Positions 42,110 through 50,941 of a stretch of DNA of 64,000 nucleotides are shown piece after piece; positions within the stretch are counted from its first letter, which is position 1; each line of letters begins with the position of its first letter. Source of the stretch: Chloroflexota bacterium (GTDB lineage: Bacteria > Chloroflexota > Anaerolineae > DTLA01); the NCBI GenBank assembly GCA_014874485.1, contig JADBJK010000052.1:1-64000 (forward strand). The letters run 5' to 3'. The notes beneath the pieces were generated by a model. That model was given only the letters and a program-made list of their open reading frames with translations, did not search any database and had not been told where the DNA came from. The translations under genes were made by a program, and so were the position numbers.

Positions 42110-43054
42110 ATGGTAACCCGATCTACAAGGAAAACAACGCTGACACCCGAGCAGGCCGCGCTGGCGGCGAGGATGGTCAATGGCGTGTCGTTGACCGCCT
42201 TTTTCATCACGCTGATCATCACATCGGTGCTGGCCATCGTGCTGGACACCCAGACCGCCGCGCCAGACTGGGTGATCGCGCTAGTGAGCATCGCAGGGCT
42301 TCTGGTCGGCTTCTACCTGTTGTTCGCCATCAAGATCGCCGACCAATGGGAGAAGGCCGTCGTCCTGCGCTTCGGTCGGTTCCGTGGGCTGAAGGGGCCG
42401 GGCCTATTTTGGATTATCCCCATTGTGGATTCGGTCCGCAAGTGGATTGACCACCGGGTGATGGTAACGCCATTCAACGCCGAGAAGACCCTGACCAAAG
42501 ACACCGTCCCCGTGGACGTGGACGCGGTCCTGTTCTGGATGGTCTGGGACGCGGAGAAGGCGGCGCTGGAGGTGGAGGACTACAAGGCGGCCATCGCGTG
42601 GGCAGCGCAAACGGCCCTGCGCGAAGTCATCGGCCAGATGGACCTCGCCGACATCCTGGTGGGCCGCGCCAAGATGGACGATGACCTCCAGCGGATCATT
42701 GACGCCCGAACCAATCCCTGGGGCATCACGGTGCAGTCGGTGGAAATCCGTGACGTCGTGATCCCCGAAGCGCTGGAAGATGCCATGTCCCGCCAGGCCC
42801 AGGCCGAGCGTGAGCGCCAGGCCCGCGTCATCCTGGGCGAGTCCGAAAAGCAGATTGCGGAGAGTTTCCGCGAGGCGTCGCTGGCCTACCAGGAGAACCC
42901 GACGGCATTGCACCTGCGCGCCATGAATATGCTGTTTGAGGGGTTGAAGGAGAAGGGCGCGCTGGTGATCGTGCCGTCCAGCGCCGTGGACACGATGAAC
43001 CTCGGCGGGTTGTTGGCGACGACCGCGCTGGCGCAGAACACCCCCAAAGAATAG
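42110..43054 (+). CDS. SPFH/band-7 domain membrane protein (slipin-like)
   Basis: 314 residues, start at 42110 with GAGGAGG before it. Two N-terminal hydrophobic segments (about 27-46 and 54-74), then the SPFH domain (about 75-260): QWEKAVVLRFGRFRGLKGPGLFWIIPIVDSVRKWIDHRV, KDTVPVDVDAVLFWMVWD, QTALREVIGQMDLADIL, GITVQSVEIRDVVIPEALEDAMSRQAQAERERQARVI. This is the stomatin/slipin pattern. Such proteins oligomerise on membranes and organise or protect membrane proteins. Co-expression with a YtrA-type repressor suggests a role in envelope stress, which is inference. Confidence 0.92.
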   Translation: MVTRSTRKTTLTPEQAALAARMVNGVSLTAFFITLIITSVLAIVLDTQTAAPDWVIALVSIAGLLVGFYLLFAIKIADQWEKAVVLRFGRFRGLKGPGLFWIIPIVDSVRKWIDHRVMVTPFNAEKTLTKDTVPVDVDAVLFWMVWDAEKAALEVEDYKAAIAWAAQTALREVIGQMDLADILVGRAKMDDDLQRIIDARTNPWGITVQSVEIRDVVIPEALEDAMSRQAQAERERQARVILGESEKQIAESFREASLAYQENPTALHLRAMNMLFEGLKEKGALVIVPSSAVDTMNLGGLLATTALAQNTPKE

Positions 43055-43136
43055 CGGCGCAATCCTGGGTGTGAGCGGAGGGCCTTGCCCACGCTGGGCT
43101 CTTCGCTCCACCCAGCACTGCGGGAGAGGAATGTCC

Positions 43137-43358
43137 ATGACCAAATGGGAATATCGGGTTCTTGTGATCAAGAGCGGATGGGGCGCGCAATTGAAAGAGC
43201 AGCACGAAGAGACGCTCAACGCGCTTGGACAGGAGGGCTGGGAACTGACGGGCATGGCGGCGGAGGGCACGGCTATGAGCCTCGTGTTCAAGCGGCCCAT
43301 CGGCGAGGAAAGGCCGTGGCAGCACAAAGACCGAGGCTGGCCTTCCTGGCAGCGATAA
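43137..43358 (+). CDS. DUF4177-like small protein
   Basis: 73 residues from the ATG at 43137; GGGAGAGGA ends 6 bases upstream, which favours this over the ATG at 43131. Pattern MTKWEYRVLVIKS...LNALGQEGWELTGMAAEGTAMSLVFKRP is the DUF4177 family, a compact fold of unknown function found across bacteria. It is about 80 bases after the SPFH gene and may share its transcript. Confidence 0.8.
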   Translation: MTKWEYRVLVIKSGWGAQLKEQHEETLNALGQEGWELTGMAAEGTAMSLVFKRPIGEERPWQHKDRGWPSWQR

Positions 43359-43424
43359 GCCGCCGCGCGTTTCGCGCTCCAGCCGTTCCCCGTCGCTCGC
43401 GGTTCCCGTCCGTGGAGCGCGCGG

Positions 43425-43453
43425 TTGGAGAAAGAGGCCGATTCTCATATAAT
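43425..43453 (+). promoter_or_regulatory. Promoter of surE (TTGGAG-N17-TATAAT)
   Basis: TTGGAG (43425-43430), 17 bases, TATAAT (43448-43453), 20 bases before the ATG at 43473. Confidence 0.65.
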
Positions 43454-43472
43454 CCCCGTGAGGAGGGATTTC

Positions 43473-44288
43473 ATGGCAGATCACATCCATCGGCCTCTTA
43501 TCCTGGTTACCAACGATGACGGCATCGGCTCGCCCGGGCTGCGGGCGGCGGTGCGCGCGGCCATGCGCCTGGGCGAGGTCCTGGTGGCCGCGCCGTCGGG
43601 CCAGCAGACGGGCGCGGGCCGCAGCACTCCCGGCAACGGGCCCTTGTTGCTGGAGCGGGTTTCGCTCGTCGTGGATGGCGAACCCGTGAGGGCCTACGCC
43701 ATCCCGGGCACACCCGCCCAGACGGTCATGTACGGCGTGCTGGTGCTGGCCGAGCGGCCCGTGGACCTGGTCATCTCCGGCATCAACTACGGCGAGAACC
43801 TGGGCGTGGAGATCACGTCGTCGGGCACCGTTGGCGCGGCGCTGGAAGCGGCGGCCATGGGCATCCCGGCCCTTGCCATCTCACGCGAGACGCACAAGCG
43901 ATTTCATTTCAACCCGGAGGAGGGGATGGACTTCTTGGCCGCGCAGCACTTCGCCGAAGTCCTCGGGCGGCTGCTGCTGGAGCGCAAGATGCCGCCCGAC
44001 GTGGACGCGCTGAAGGTGGATGTGCCCGAGGGCGCGAGCGCGGAGACCCCCTGGCGCGTTACCCGCGTATCCCGCCAGCGCTACTACTATCCCGTGCCGC
44101 CCGCGAACCCCGACCTGTCCAAGCCGGTGTACGTGGACTACGGAGTTCGCTTGGACATGGACACACTAGAGCGCGATTCGGACATCTGGGCGCTGGCGGT
44201 GGACCGGGTGGTGTCCGTCGCGCCGATTTCGCTGGATTTGACATCGCGCGTGGCGCTGGACGAGGTGGACCGGGCGCTGCGCGGATAG
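43473..44288 (+). CDS. surE: 5'-nucleotidase SurE
   Basis: Metal-dependent phosphatase that removes phosphate from nucleoside monophosphates, linked to stationary-phase survival. 271 residues from the ATG at 43473 (GGAGGGA upstream). Motifs: LVTNDDGIGSPGLRAAV (11-27, Asp15/Asp16 metal ligands), APSGQQTGAGRS (about 45-56; the Ser ligand), SGINYGENLGVEITSSGTVGAALEAAAMGIPALAIS (about 107-142; the Asn ligand). C-terminal region YYYPVPP...DSDIWALAVDRVVSVAPISLDLT is typical. Full length. Confidence 0.94.
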   Translation: MADHIHRPLILVTNDDGIGSPGLRAAVRAAMRLGEVLVAAPSGQQTGAGRSTPGNGPLLLERVSLVVDGEPVRAYAIPGTPAQTVMYGVLVLAERPVDLVISGINYGENLGVEITSSGTVGAALEAAAMGIPALAISRETHKRFHFNPEEGMDFLAAQHFAEVLGRLLLERKMPPDVDALKVDVPEGASAETPWRVTRVSRQRYYYPVPPANPDLSKPVYVDYGVRLDMDTLERDSDIWALAVDRVVSVAPISLDLTSRVALDEVDRALRG

Positions 44289-44319
44289 GCTCATCGGACT
44301 CACGCGAAGGAGACAGACG

Positions 44320-45237
44320 ATGATGATTGAGACGCATGAACTGACACGTAGATTCAACGGCAACCTGGCAGTGGATCGGCTGACGGTAGACGTCCGCGAG
44401 GGCGAGGTCTTCGGGTTCCTCGGCCCCAACGGCGCGGGCAAGACGACCACCGTCCGCATGCTGGCCTGCCTGATTCGCCCCACGTCGGGCACGGCGCGCA
44501 TCAACGGCTACGAACTGGGGCGCGACAATCAGCAGATTCGCCGCATCTGCGGCATCCTGACCGAGACGCCGGGCCTTTACGAGAAACTGAGCGCCCAGGC
44601 GAACCTGCTGTACTTCGCGCAACTGTACGACGTGGAGAACCCGGAGGCCCAGGTGCGCAAGTACCTGCAAATGCTGGGCCTGTGGGACAAGCGCGACGAA
44701 CCCGTGGGCACGTTCTCCAAGGGCATGCGGCAGAAGGTGGCCATCGCCCGCGCCCTGATTCACGAGCCGCGCTTGCTGTTCCTGGACGAGCCGACGGCGG
44801 CGCTGGACCCGGAGTCGGCCAAGACCGTGCGCGACTTCATTGAGGAACTCAAGGGCGAAAAGCGCACCATTTTCCTGTGCACCCACAACCTGGACGAGGC
44901 CGAGCGCCTGTGCGACCGCATCGGCGTCATCCGCCAGCGTCTCATCGCCGTGGACACGCCCGACGGCCTGCGCCGCAGCCTGTTCGGCCGCCAGACGGAG
45001 GTGCAACTGGCCGAGGTTACGCCCGCCATCGTGGACGCCGTGAGCGGGTTGGAGTTCGTGGCTCACGTCAAACAGGATGGCAATCGGCTGCGCATCTCGC
45101 TCGCGGACCCCGACGCGCAGAACCCGGTTCTCGTGGAACAACTCGTGCGCGCGGGCGCGAAGGTGCAGTACGTGAGCGAGGTCAAGCATTCGCTGGAGGA
45201 CGTGTACCTGACCCTGGTACGGGAGGAGGCGCGATGA
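44320..45237 (+). CDS. ABC-2 type transporter ATP-binding protein
   Basis: 305 residues. Walker A GPNGAGKTTT (about 36-45), Q-loop region, signature FSKGMRQKVAIARAL (about 130-144; SKGMR for LSGGQ), Walker B LLFLDEPTAALDPES (about 150-164) and the switch His in CTHNLDEAE. The C-terminal extension (about 215-305) is the DUF4162-type domain common in exporters such as NatA/CcmA-like. Its stop overlaps the permease start by 4 bases (ATGA). The pair forms one exporter; the substrate is unknown. Confidence 0.93.
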   Translation: MMIETHELTRRFNGNLAVDRLTVDVREGEVFGFLGPNGAGKTTTVRMLACLIRPTSGTARINGYELGRDNQQIRRICGILTETPGLYEKLSAQANLLYFAQLYDVENPEAQVRKYLQMLGLWDKRDEPVGTFSKGMRQKVAIARALIHEPRLLFLDEPTAALDPESAKTVRDFIEELKGEKRTIFLCTHNLDEAERLCDRIGVIRQRLIAVDTPDGLRRSLFGRQTEVQLAEVTPAIVDAVSGLEFVAHVKQDGNRLRISLADPDAQNPVLVEQLVRAGAKVQYVSEVKHSLEDVYLTLVREEAR

Positions 45238-46016
45238 AAAAGGCGCTCATCGTATTCCGCAAAGAATGGCGCGAGATACTCCAGAACAAACTCATCCTCT
45301 ACACGATTCTGGTTCCGCCCATCCTGCTCGCCATCATCCCGCTGGTGATGATGTACTTCATACGCAACGAGCCGGTGGACCCCGAGGATTTGGCGATGTA
45401 CTCGCAGTTCGTGGCAGCGCTGCCCTGGCTTTCGCCCGAGGAAGTCGTGATGTACGTGCTCCTCAACCAGTTCGTGCTGATGTTCCTGATGATGCCGGTG
45501 GTCATTCCGGTTACCATCGCCTCGTTCAGCATCATCGGCGAGAAGGAGCAGCGCAGCCTGGAGCCGCTGCTGGCGACGCCCATCCGCGTAACCGAACTCC
45601 TGGCGGGCAAGACGCTGGCGGCGGTGGTGCCGGCGCTGCTGACTACGTGGGCGGCGTTCGGCATCTTCCTCGCGGGCGCGCGTTTCCTGGCGACGCCGGC
45701 GCTGTTGCGCGCGCTCCTGTCGCCCATGTGGTGGTTGGCGTTCTTCGTCATGGCGCCGCTGTTCTGCATCCTGTCCGTGGCCATCGGGGTCGTCATCTCG
45801 TCCAGGGTGAACGACACCCGCGTGGCCCAGCAGATTGGCGGCCTCATCGTCCTGCCGGTGTTGGCCCTCGCCATGCTCCAGACCTTTGGCAAGGTGCTGT
45901 ACACCACGCAGACCTTCGCCCTGGCCTGCGTGGTACTGGCGGCGATAGATGTGCTCGTCATCCGCGTAGGGAGCAGCCTCTTCCAGCGCGAGACGATTCT
46001 CACGCGGTGGAAATAA
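45234..46016 (+). CDS. ABC-2 type transporter permease
   Basis: 260 residues, start ATG at 45234 (GGGAGGAGG upstream) overlapping the ATPase gene. N-terminal helix after MKKALIVFRKEWREILQNKLILY, then five more helices with the EKEQRSLEPLLATPIRVTELLAGKTLAAVVPALLTTW coupling-helix segment that marks ABC-2 exporters of the NatB/YhaP group. It should pair with the ATPase encoded directly upstream. Confidence 0.92.
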   Translation: MKKALIVFRKEWREILQNKLILYTILVPPILLAIIPLVMMYFIRNEPVDPEDLAMYSQFVAALPWLSPEEVVMYVLLNQFVLMFLMMPVVIPVTIASFSIIGEKEQRSLEPLLATPIRVTELLAGKTLAAVVPALLTTWAAFGIFLAGARFLATPALLRALLSPMWWLAFFVMAPLFCILSVAIGVVISSRVNDTRVAQQIGGLIVLPVLALAMLQTFGKVLYTTQTFALACVVLAAIDVLVIRVGSSLFQRETILTRWK

Positions 46017-46017
46017 C

Positions 46018-46092
46018 CGTCATTGCGAGGGCGAGGAGCGCCCGTAGCAATCTCTACGGCGAGGGATTGCTTCGCTTCGCTCGCAATGACAA
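46018..46092. repeat. Composite dispersed repeat, single copy
   Basis: CGTCATTGCGAGGGCGAGGA opens and GCTTCGCTCGCAATGACA closes a 75-base unit. The rest of 46017-46299 shows no gene. Confidence 0.85.
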
Positions 46093-46299
46093 CGTGGAGA
46101 AACCGCCAATCCGCGCAAATGAACACGAGTGGCACCTTCCGTAATGACAGGTGTGGATGGCAATGCCCTGCGCGTAAGGGCGAACCTTGTGTTCGCCCAC
46201 GTGTCTGCCCAACAAGGGTCAGGGGTGATGGGTTTCGCACGGTCGCGGTGAACCGCAAGCGGCGCGGACGGGTAGTCTCATGGTAGGAGGGCGTGCGCA

Positions 46300-46485
46300 A
46301 TGGACAATCTGCTTCTCGTGTTGGCCCCTTTGGTCGTGCTGCAGGTGGGGCTGATGGTGCTGGGGTACGTGGACCTGGCGCGGCGCGAGCGCGTGCGCGG
46401 CGGCAAGAAATGGATATGGGCGCTGGTCATGCTCCTCAGTTTCGTCGGCCCGGTCCTGTACTTCGTGCTGGGCCGAGAGGAATAG
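46300..46485 (+). CDS. PLDc_N-type small membrane protein
   Basis: 61 residues with two membrane helices: LLLVLAPLVVLQVGLMVLGYVDLARRE and KKWIWALVMLLSFVGPVLYFVLGREE. This is the phospholipase D N-terminal-like (PLDc_N) hairpin, found as stand-alone proteins next to ABC exporters in Gram-positive and Chloroflexota genomes. It may be an accessory subunit of the downstream exporter; the stop is 2 bases before the next start, so translation is coupled. Confidence 0.88.
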   Translation: MDNLLLVLAPLVVLQVGLMVLGYVDLARRERVRGGKKWIWALVMLLSFVGPVLYFVLGREE

Positions 46486-46487
46486 CC

Positions 46488-47459
<972 letters not shown>

Positions 47460-47461
47460 AC

Positions 47462-48220
47462 ATGCGGCTCGGAACGTTGCTGAAGAAGGAACTCCTGGAG
47501 TCCTGGCGTACCTACCGCGCCGTGGTTCTCGGCGTGGTGTTCGTGGTCTTCGGCATCCTGTCGCCGGCAGCGGCCCGCTACATGCCCGACATCTTCGCGG
47601 CGATGGACATGCAGCAGGGCGTGGTCATCCAACTGCCGCCGCCCACGGTGGCCGACGCCAACGTCCAGTTCGTCAAGAACATGTCGCAAATCGGCGCCAT
47701 CGTGGTGATTCTCATCGCCATGGGCGTGGTCTCCCGTGAGCGGGACAAGGGCACGGTGGCCTTCACCCTGAGCAAGCCCGTGCCGCGGGGGGCGTTCCTG
47801 CTCGCCAAGGCGCTGGCGCTGGTCGTCGTAACCTGGGCCTCGCTGGCCTTGGCGGCGCTTGCCCACTGGTACTACACGCAACTGCTGCTCGGCCCGCTGC
47901 CCCTGGGCGACTGCGCAGCGATGGCGGCGCTGACCGGCGTGTACCTCACGGCGCTGCTGGGGATCACGTTCCTGGGCAGCACGCTCACCAAGAGCCTGGC
48001 CGTGTCGGCGGCGGTGGGGTTCGGCGGCTACCTGCTCATCAGCCTGCTGGGCTCAATCCCACGGCTGGCCCCGTACCTTCCCGGCGACCTGCTGGGGCGG
48101 GCGCTGGCGGCAGGCAACGGCGCGCTCCAGATGGCGTGGGGCGGGCTGGTCAGCGCGGTCGTCATCGCCGTCGGGTGCTGGGCGCTGGCGTGGGCGGTGT
48201 TCCGGCGGGTGGAACTGTGA
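47462..48220 (+). CDS. ABC-2 type transporter permease
   Basis: 252 residues from the ATG at 47462; a GTG at 47456 is possible, but GGGAGG is 9 bases before the ATG and only 3 before the GTG. MRLGTLLKKELLESWRTYRAVVLGVVFVVFGILSPAAARYMPDI is the N-terminal helix and its preceding amphipathic part; the VVSRERDKGTVAFTLSKPVPRGAFLLAKALALVVVTW segment is the ABC-2 coupling region, and four more helices follow. It is the membrane half of the exporter with 46488. Confidence 0.9.
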   Translation: MRLGTLLKKELLESWRTYRAVVLGVVFVVFGILSPAAARYMPDIFAAMDMQQGVVIQLPPPTVADANVQFVKNMSQIGAIVVILIAMGVVSRERDKGTVAFTLSKPVPRGAFLLAKALALVVVTWASLALAALAHWYYTQLLLGPLPLGDCAAMAALTGVYLTALLGITFLGSTLTKSLAVSAAVGFGGYLLISLLGSIPRLAPYLPGDLLGRALAAGNGALQMAWGGLVSAVVIAVGCWALAWAVFRRVEL

Positions 48221-48278
48221 GCGCGGGAATCCCCATGCCGCAGCCGCCCGCGACCTCGCAGGTGGGAAGGGCAACGTA

Positions 48279-49487
48279 GTGGAGACCCAATCGCGTCCGT
48301 ACTACCGCTCTTTCCCCGCCCAGTTGTGGGTGCTGGTGGTGGGCGGCTTCATCAACTCGCTGGGGGGCGCGCTGGTTTTCCCGTTCCTCACGCTGTACCT
48401 GCGGCAGCGGCTGGGCATCTCGTTGCTGCAGGTGGGGCTTGTCTTCACCGTGAACGCCGCGGTCAGCCTGTTCGCCGGAATGCTCGGCGGGTTCATCGCC
48501 GACCGGTTTGGGCGGCGCAGGGTGATGCTCGTGAGCCTGCTGGCCTCTAGCGTCGTGCTGTTGCTGATGGGGCTGGCGTCCACCTACGCGCAGATGGTCG
48601 CGCTGGCCGCTGCCATCGGCTTGGCGGGCCCCGTCTCCCAGCCCGCGCGGGACGCCATGATCGCGGATTTGACCCAGCCGGCCCAGCGTCCCGAAGCCTA
48701 CAGCGTGCTGCGCGTCGCCACCAACCTGGGCTACGCCATCGGCCCGGCCATCGGCGGGTTCCTGGCTAGCGTGTCGTACCTGCTGTCCTTCGGCCTGGCC
48801 GCAGCAGCATCGCTGGTCGTCTTCGTGCTGACCTGGTTCCTGGTGCGCGAGACGCTGACCGAAGCCGCCAGAGCGCACGCGAGCAACAACCCATCGCGGG
48901 GGTTCGGCCCGGTCTTCCGCGACACGCCGTTCATGCTCTTCTGCGTGCTGGGGCTCTTGACCGCGGTGGCCTACGCCCAGGTAACGACGAACCTGCCGGT
49001 GCACATGAAGGAATCGCTGGGGCTGGGCGAACGCTATTTCGGCTGGGTCATGACGACGAATGCGGCAATGGTGGTAACGCTCCAGATGGCCATCACCCGC
49101 GCCATCGCACGCTGGCCGCGGCTTCCTACCCTGGCACTTGGCGCGGCGCTGTACGGCGTGGGCTTGGGGGCCATCGGCCTGGTGTCGGCGTTCCCTGGGT
49201 TCATCGCCTGCTCGGTGATCTACACAATGGGCGAGATGGTGATCTCCCCCACGGCCAACGCATTCACCGCCGACCTGTCGCCGGCCGACATGCGGGGGCG
49301 CTACATGGGGCTGCTGGCGCTCACGTGGGGCGTGGCCTACGGCATCGGCCCCGCGCTGGGCGGCGCGATGTACGATGCGGGGCTCAAAACCGCCCTGTGG
49401 TTCGCGGCGGGCGGCCTTGCTCTGGGCACGGCGCTGGGCTACCTCGCGCTCCAGCGGTACGTCCGCGCGCGGGCCTCGCACCAGTAG
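48279..49487 (+). CDS. Major facilitator superfamily transporter
   Basis: 402 residues, 12 predicted helices. The MFS signature between helices 2 and 3 is GGFIADRFGRRRVMLVSLL (about 70-88), with a second-half counterpart near RAIARWPRLPTLALGAALYG. The N-terminus SFPAQLWVLVVGGFINSLGGALVFPFLTLYLRQRLG resembles the MdtH/YttB-like drug-efflux group. Substrate not predictable. The GTG at 48279 is used as start. It converges with the secreted protein gene at 49511, 23 bases apart. Confidence 0.9.
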   Translation: METQSRPYYRSFPAQLWVLVVGGFINSLGGALVFPFLTLYLRQRLGISLLQVGLVFTVNAAVSLFAGMLGGFIADRFGRRRVMLVSLLASSVVLLLMGLASTYAQMVALAAAIGLAGPVSQPARDAMIADLTQPAQRPEAYSVLRVATNLGYAIGPAIGGFLASVSYLLSFGLAAAASLVVFVLTWFLVRETLTEAARAHASNNPSRGFGPVFRDTPFMLFCVLGLLTAVAYAQVTTNLPVHMKESLGLGERYFGWVMTTNAAMVVTLQMAITRAIARWPRLPTLALGAALYGVGLGAIGLVSAFPGFIACSVIYTMGEMVISPTANAFTADLSPADMRGRYMGLLALTWGVAYGIGPALGGAMYDAGLKTALWFAAGGLALGTALGYLALQRYVRARASHQ

Positions 49488-49510
49488 GGCGGCTTCCCAG
49501 AGATGACGCA

Positions 49511-50872
49511 CTAGCGCGGGCCGCGGAACACCGAGGGCAGGAAGACCCGCCGCGTGGCCGTCCTTGTGGGCGTCGCGGTGGGCGTCGGCGTGCGGGTCGG
49601 GGTGGCCGTTGCTGCTGGGGTCGCGGTCGCTGTGGGTGTCCGCGTGGCCGTCCTTGTGGGCGTCGCGGTGGGCGTCGGCGTGCGGGTCGGGGTGGCCGTT
49701 GCTGCTGGGGTCGCGGTCGCTGTGGGTGTCCGCGTGGCCGTCCTTGTGGGCGTCGCGGTGGGCGTCGGCGTGTCGGCGGCCCGCCATGCGTACATCACCC
49801 GGACAAGGCCATCTCCGCCCAGTTCGGCCCAGGCGAGATGAACCACGCCGCTCGGCGACACACCCATTGCTACGTCCAGCACCCTCCCGGACACGGGTAG
49901 GGTCTCCGTCGCGCCCCAGTTGCCCGCCACCCAGCGGCGATAGGCCACTGCGCTCGTCTGCGCCCAGGCGACGTGCAGGCTGCCGTCGGCCCCAGGCACC
50001 AGGTCCGGCCGGAAGGCGTCGGTCGCGTCGGAGATGGGCATGGCGGTCCCCCACCCGGCCGACGACCCCGCCGCATAGTAGATTTGGTACCCCGTCGCCG
50101 TCTCCTGCTGCCAGACGGCGTGGGCGCTCCCCGCCGAACATGCCAGCCGCCCCGCCGAAGCGTTGAACGCGGGCGCATTGGACACCGACACCGGAAGCGA
50201 CCAGTCCACGCCCACTCGGGCCGTGTACCACAGTTGCGTCTTCCGTGTCAGCAAGTACACCTGCTGAAAGAGGACGTGAACCCCCTGGGCGTTCAGGCAG
50301 ACGTCGGCTGCGCTACCCGAAACGCCGGGCACGGCCCCGCCCGTCCACGGCTCCGCGCCGTTCCGCGTGGCAAGGAACACCTCGTCGTACGCGGTGCCGC
50401 GCTCGGTCCAGACCACCGCCAGCAGGGTGCCGAGTCGGTCGGCGGCGGGCGTGAGAGAACCCTCTACGGTGGACAGCAGGCTCACGGGCAGCGACCACGC
50501 GCTCCCGTCCCAGTCGGCTTCGTAGACGTCCGCCTGGCCCCCGAATTCGGCGGCAAACGCCAGGTGCGCGGCGCTCCCCTGCCCGCCCACCAGCGCAGGG
50601 CTTTCGCCCTCTGCCACCTCGCCGGCGGCAGGGTTCACCGTTGGCGAACCGTGGGCGTGGAACAGGCGGCGGCCGTCTTCCCAAACCACATGCACCTCGC
50701 CCGACTCGGAGACCGACAGGGCCACGTCGATGATGCCCCCGGACGCCGAACCGAGCACAATCGGCGCTACCCAACCGGTCGCAGATGCGGGCGCAGGCGC
50801 ACCCACCTGAGCACGGGCAGCGGCGGTAACCAGAAGACACAGGATGCACACGGCAACGATACTGCGACGCAT
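49511..50872 (-). CDS. Secreted beta-propeller-like protein with Thr-Pro repeat tail
   Basis: 453 residues from the ATG at 50872 (GGAGAGGAGCC upstream). Signal peptide [22 protein letters not shown], then five or more sheets of about 60 residues with repeated W/H-V-W motifs ([54 protein letters not shown]), a sialidase/BNR-like propeller. Residues about 360-440 are Thr/Pro/Ala-rich and encoded by 2.5 identical 90-base repeats. The end is [13 protein letters not shown], a tail of the YLPLV type seen on many Chloroflexota surface proteins. I infer surface display; the tail may be a sorting signal. Confidence 0.85.
   Translation of the reverse strand: MRRSIVAVCILCLLVTAAARAQVGAPAPASATGWVAPIVLGSASGGIIDVALSVSESGEVHVVWEDGRRLFHAHGSPTVNPAAGEVAEGESPALVGGQGSAAHLAFAAEFGGQADVYEADWDGSAWSLPVSLLSTVEGSLTPAADRLGTLLAVVWTERGTAYDEVFLATRNGAEPWTGGAVPGVSGSAADVCLNAQGVHVLFQQVYLLTRKTQLWYTARVGVDWSLPVSVSNAPAFNASAGRLACSAGSAHAVWQQETATGYQIYYAAGSSAGWGTAMPISDATDAFRPDLVPGADGSLHVAWAQTSAVAYRRWVAGNWGATETLPVSGRVLDVAMGVSPSGVVHLAWAELGGDGLVRVMYAWRAADTPTPTATPTRTATRTPTATATPAATATPTRTPTPTATPTRTATRTPTATATPAATATPTRTPTPTATPTRTATRRVFLPSVFRGPR
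49551..49772. repeat. Tandem 90-bp repeat inside the secreted protein gene
   Basis: Units 49551-49640 and 49641-49730 are identical and a third, partial unit runs to 49772. In the reading frame each unit is 30 residues of the [17 protein letters not shown] type. Identity at silent positions implies recent duplication, so copy number should vary between strains. Confidence 0.95.
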
Positions 50873-50941
50873 GGCTCCTCTCCAACAAAATGCCGGGTGC
50901 GGAGCAGGCCGCACCCGGCCAAGACAACCCATCCCCCTCGC

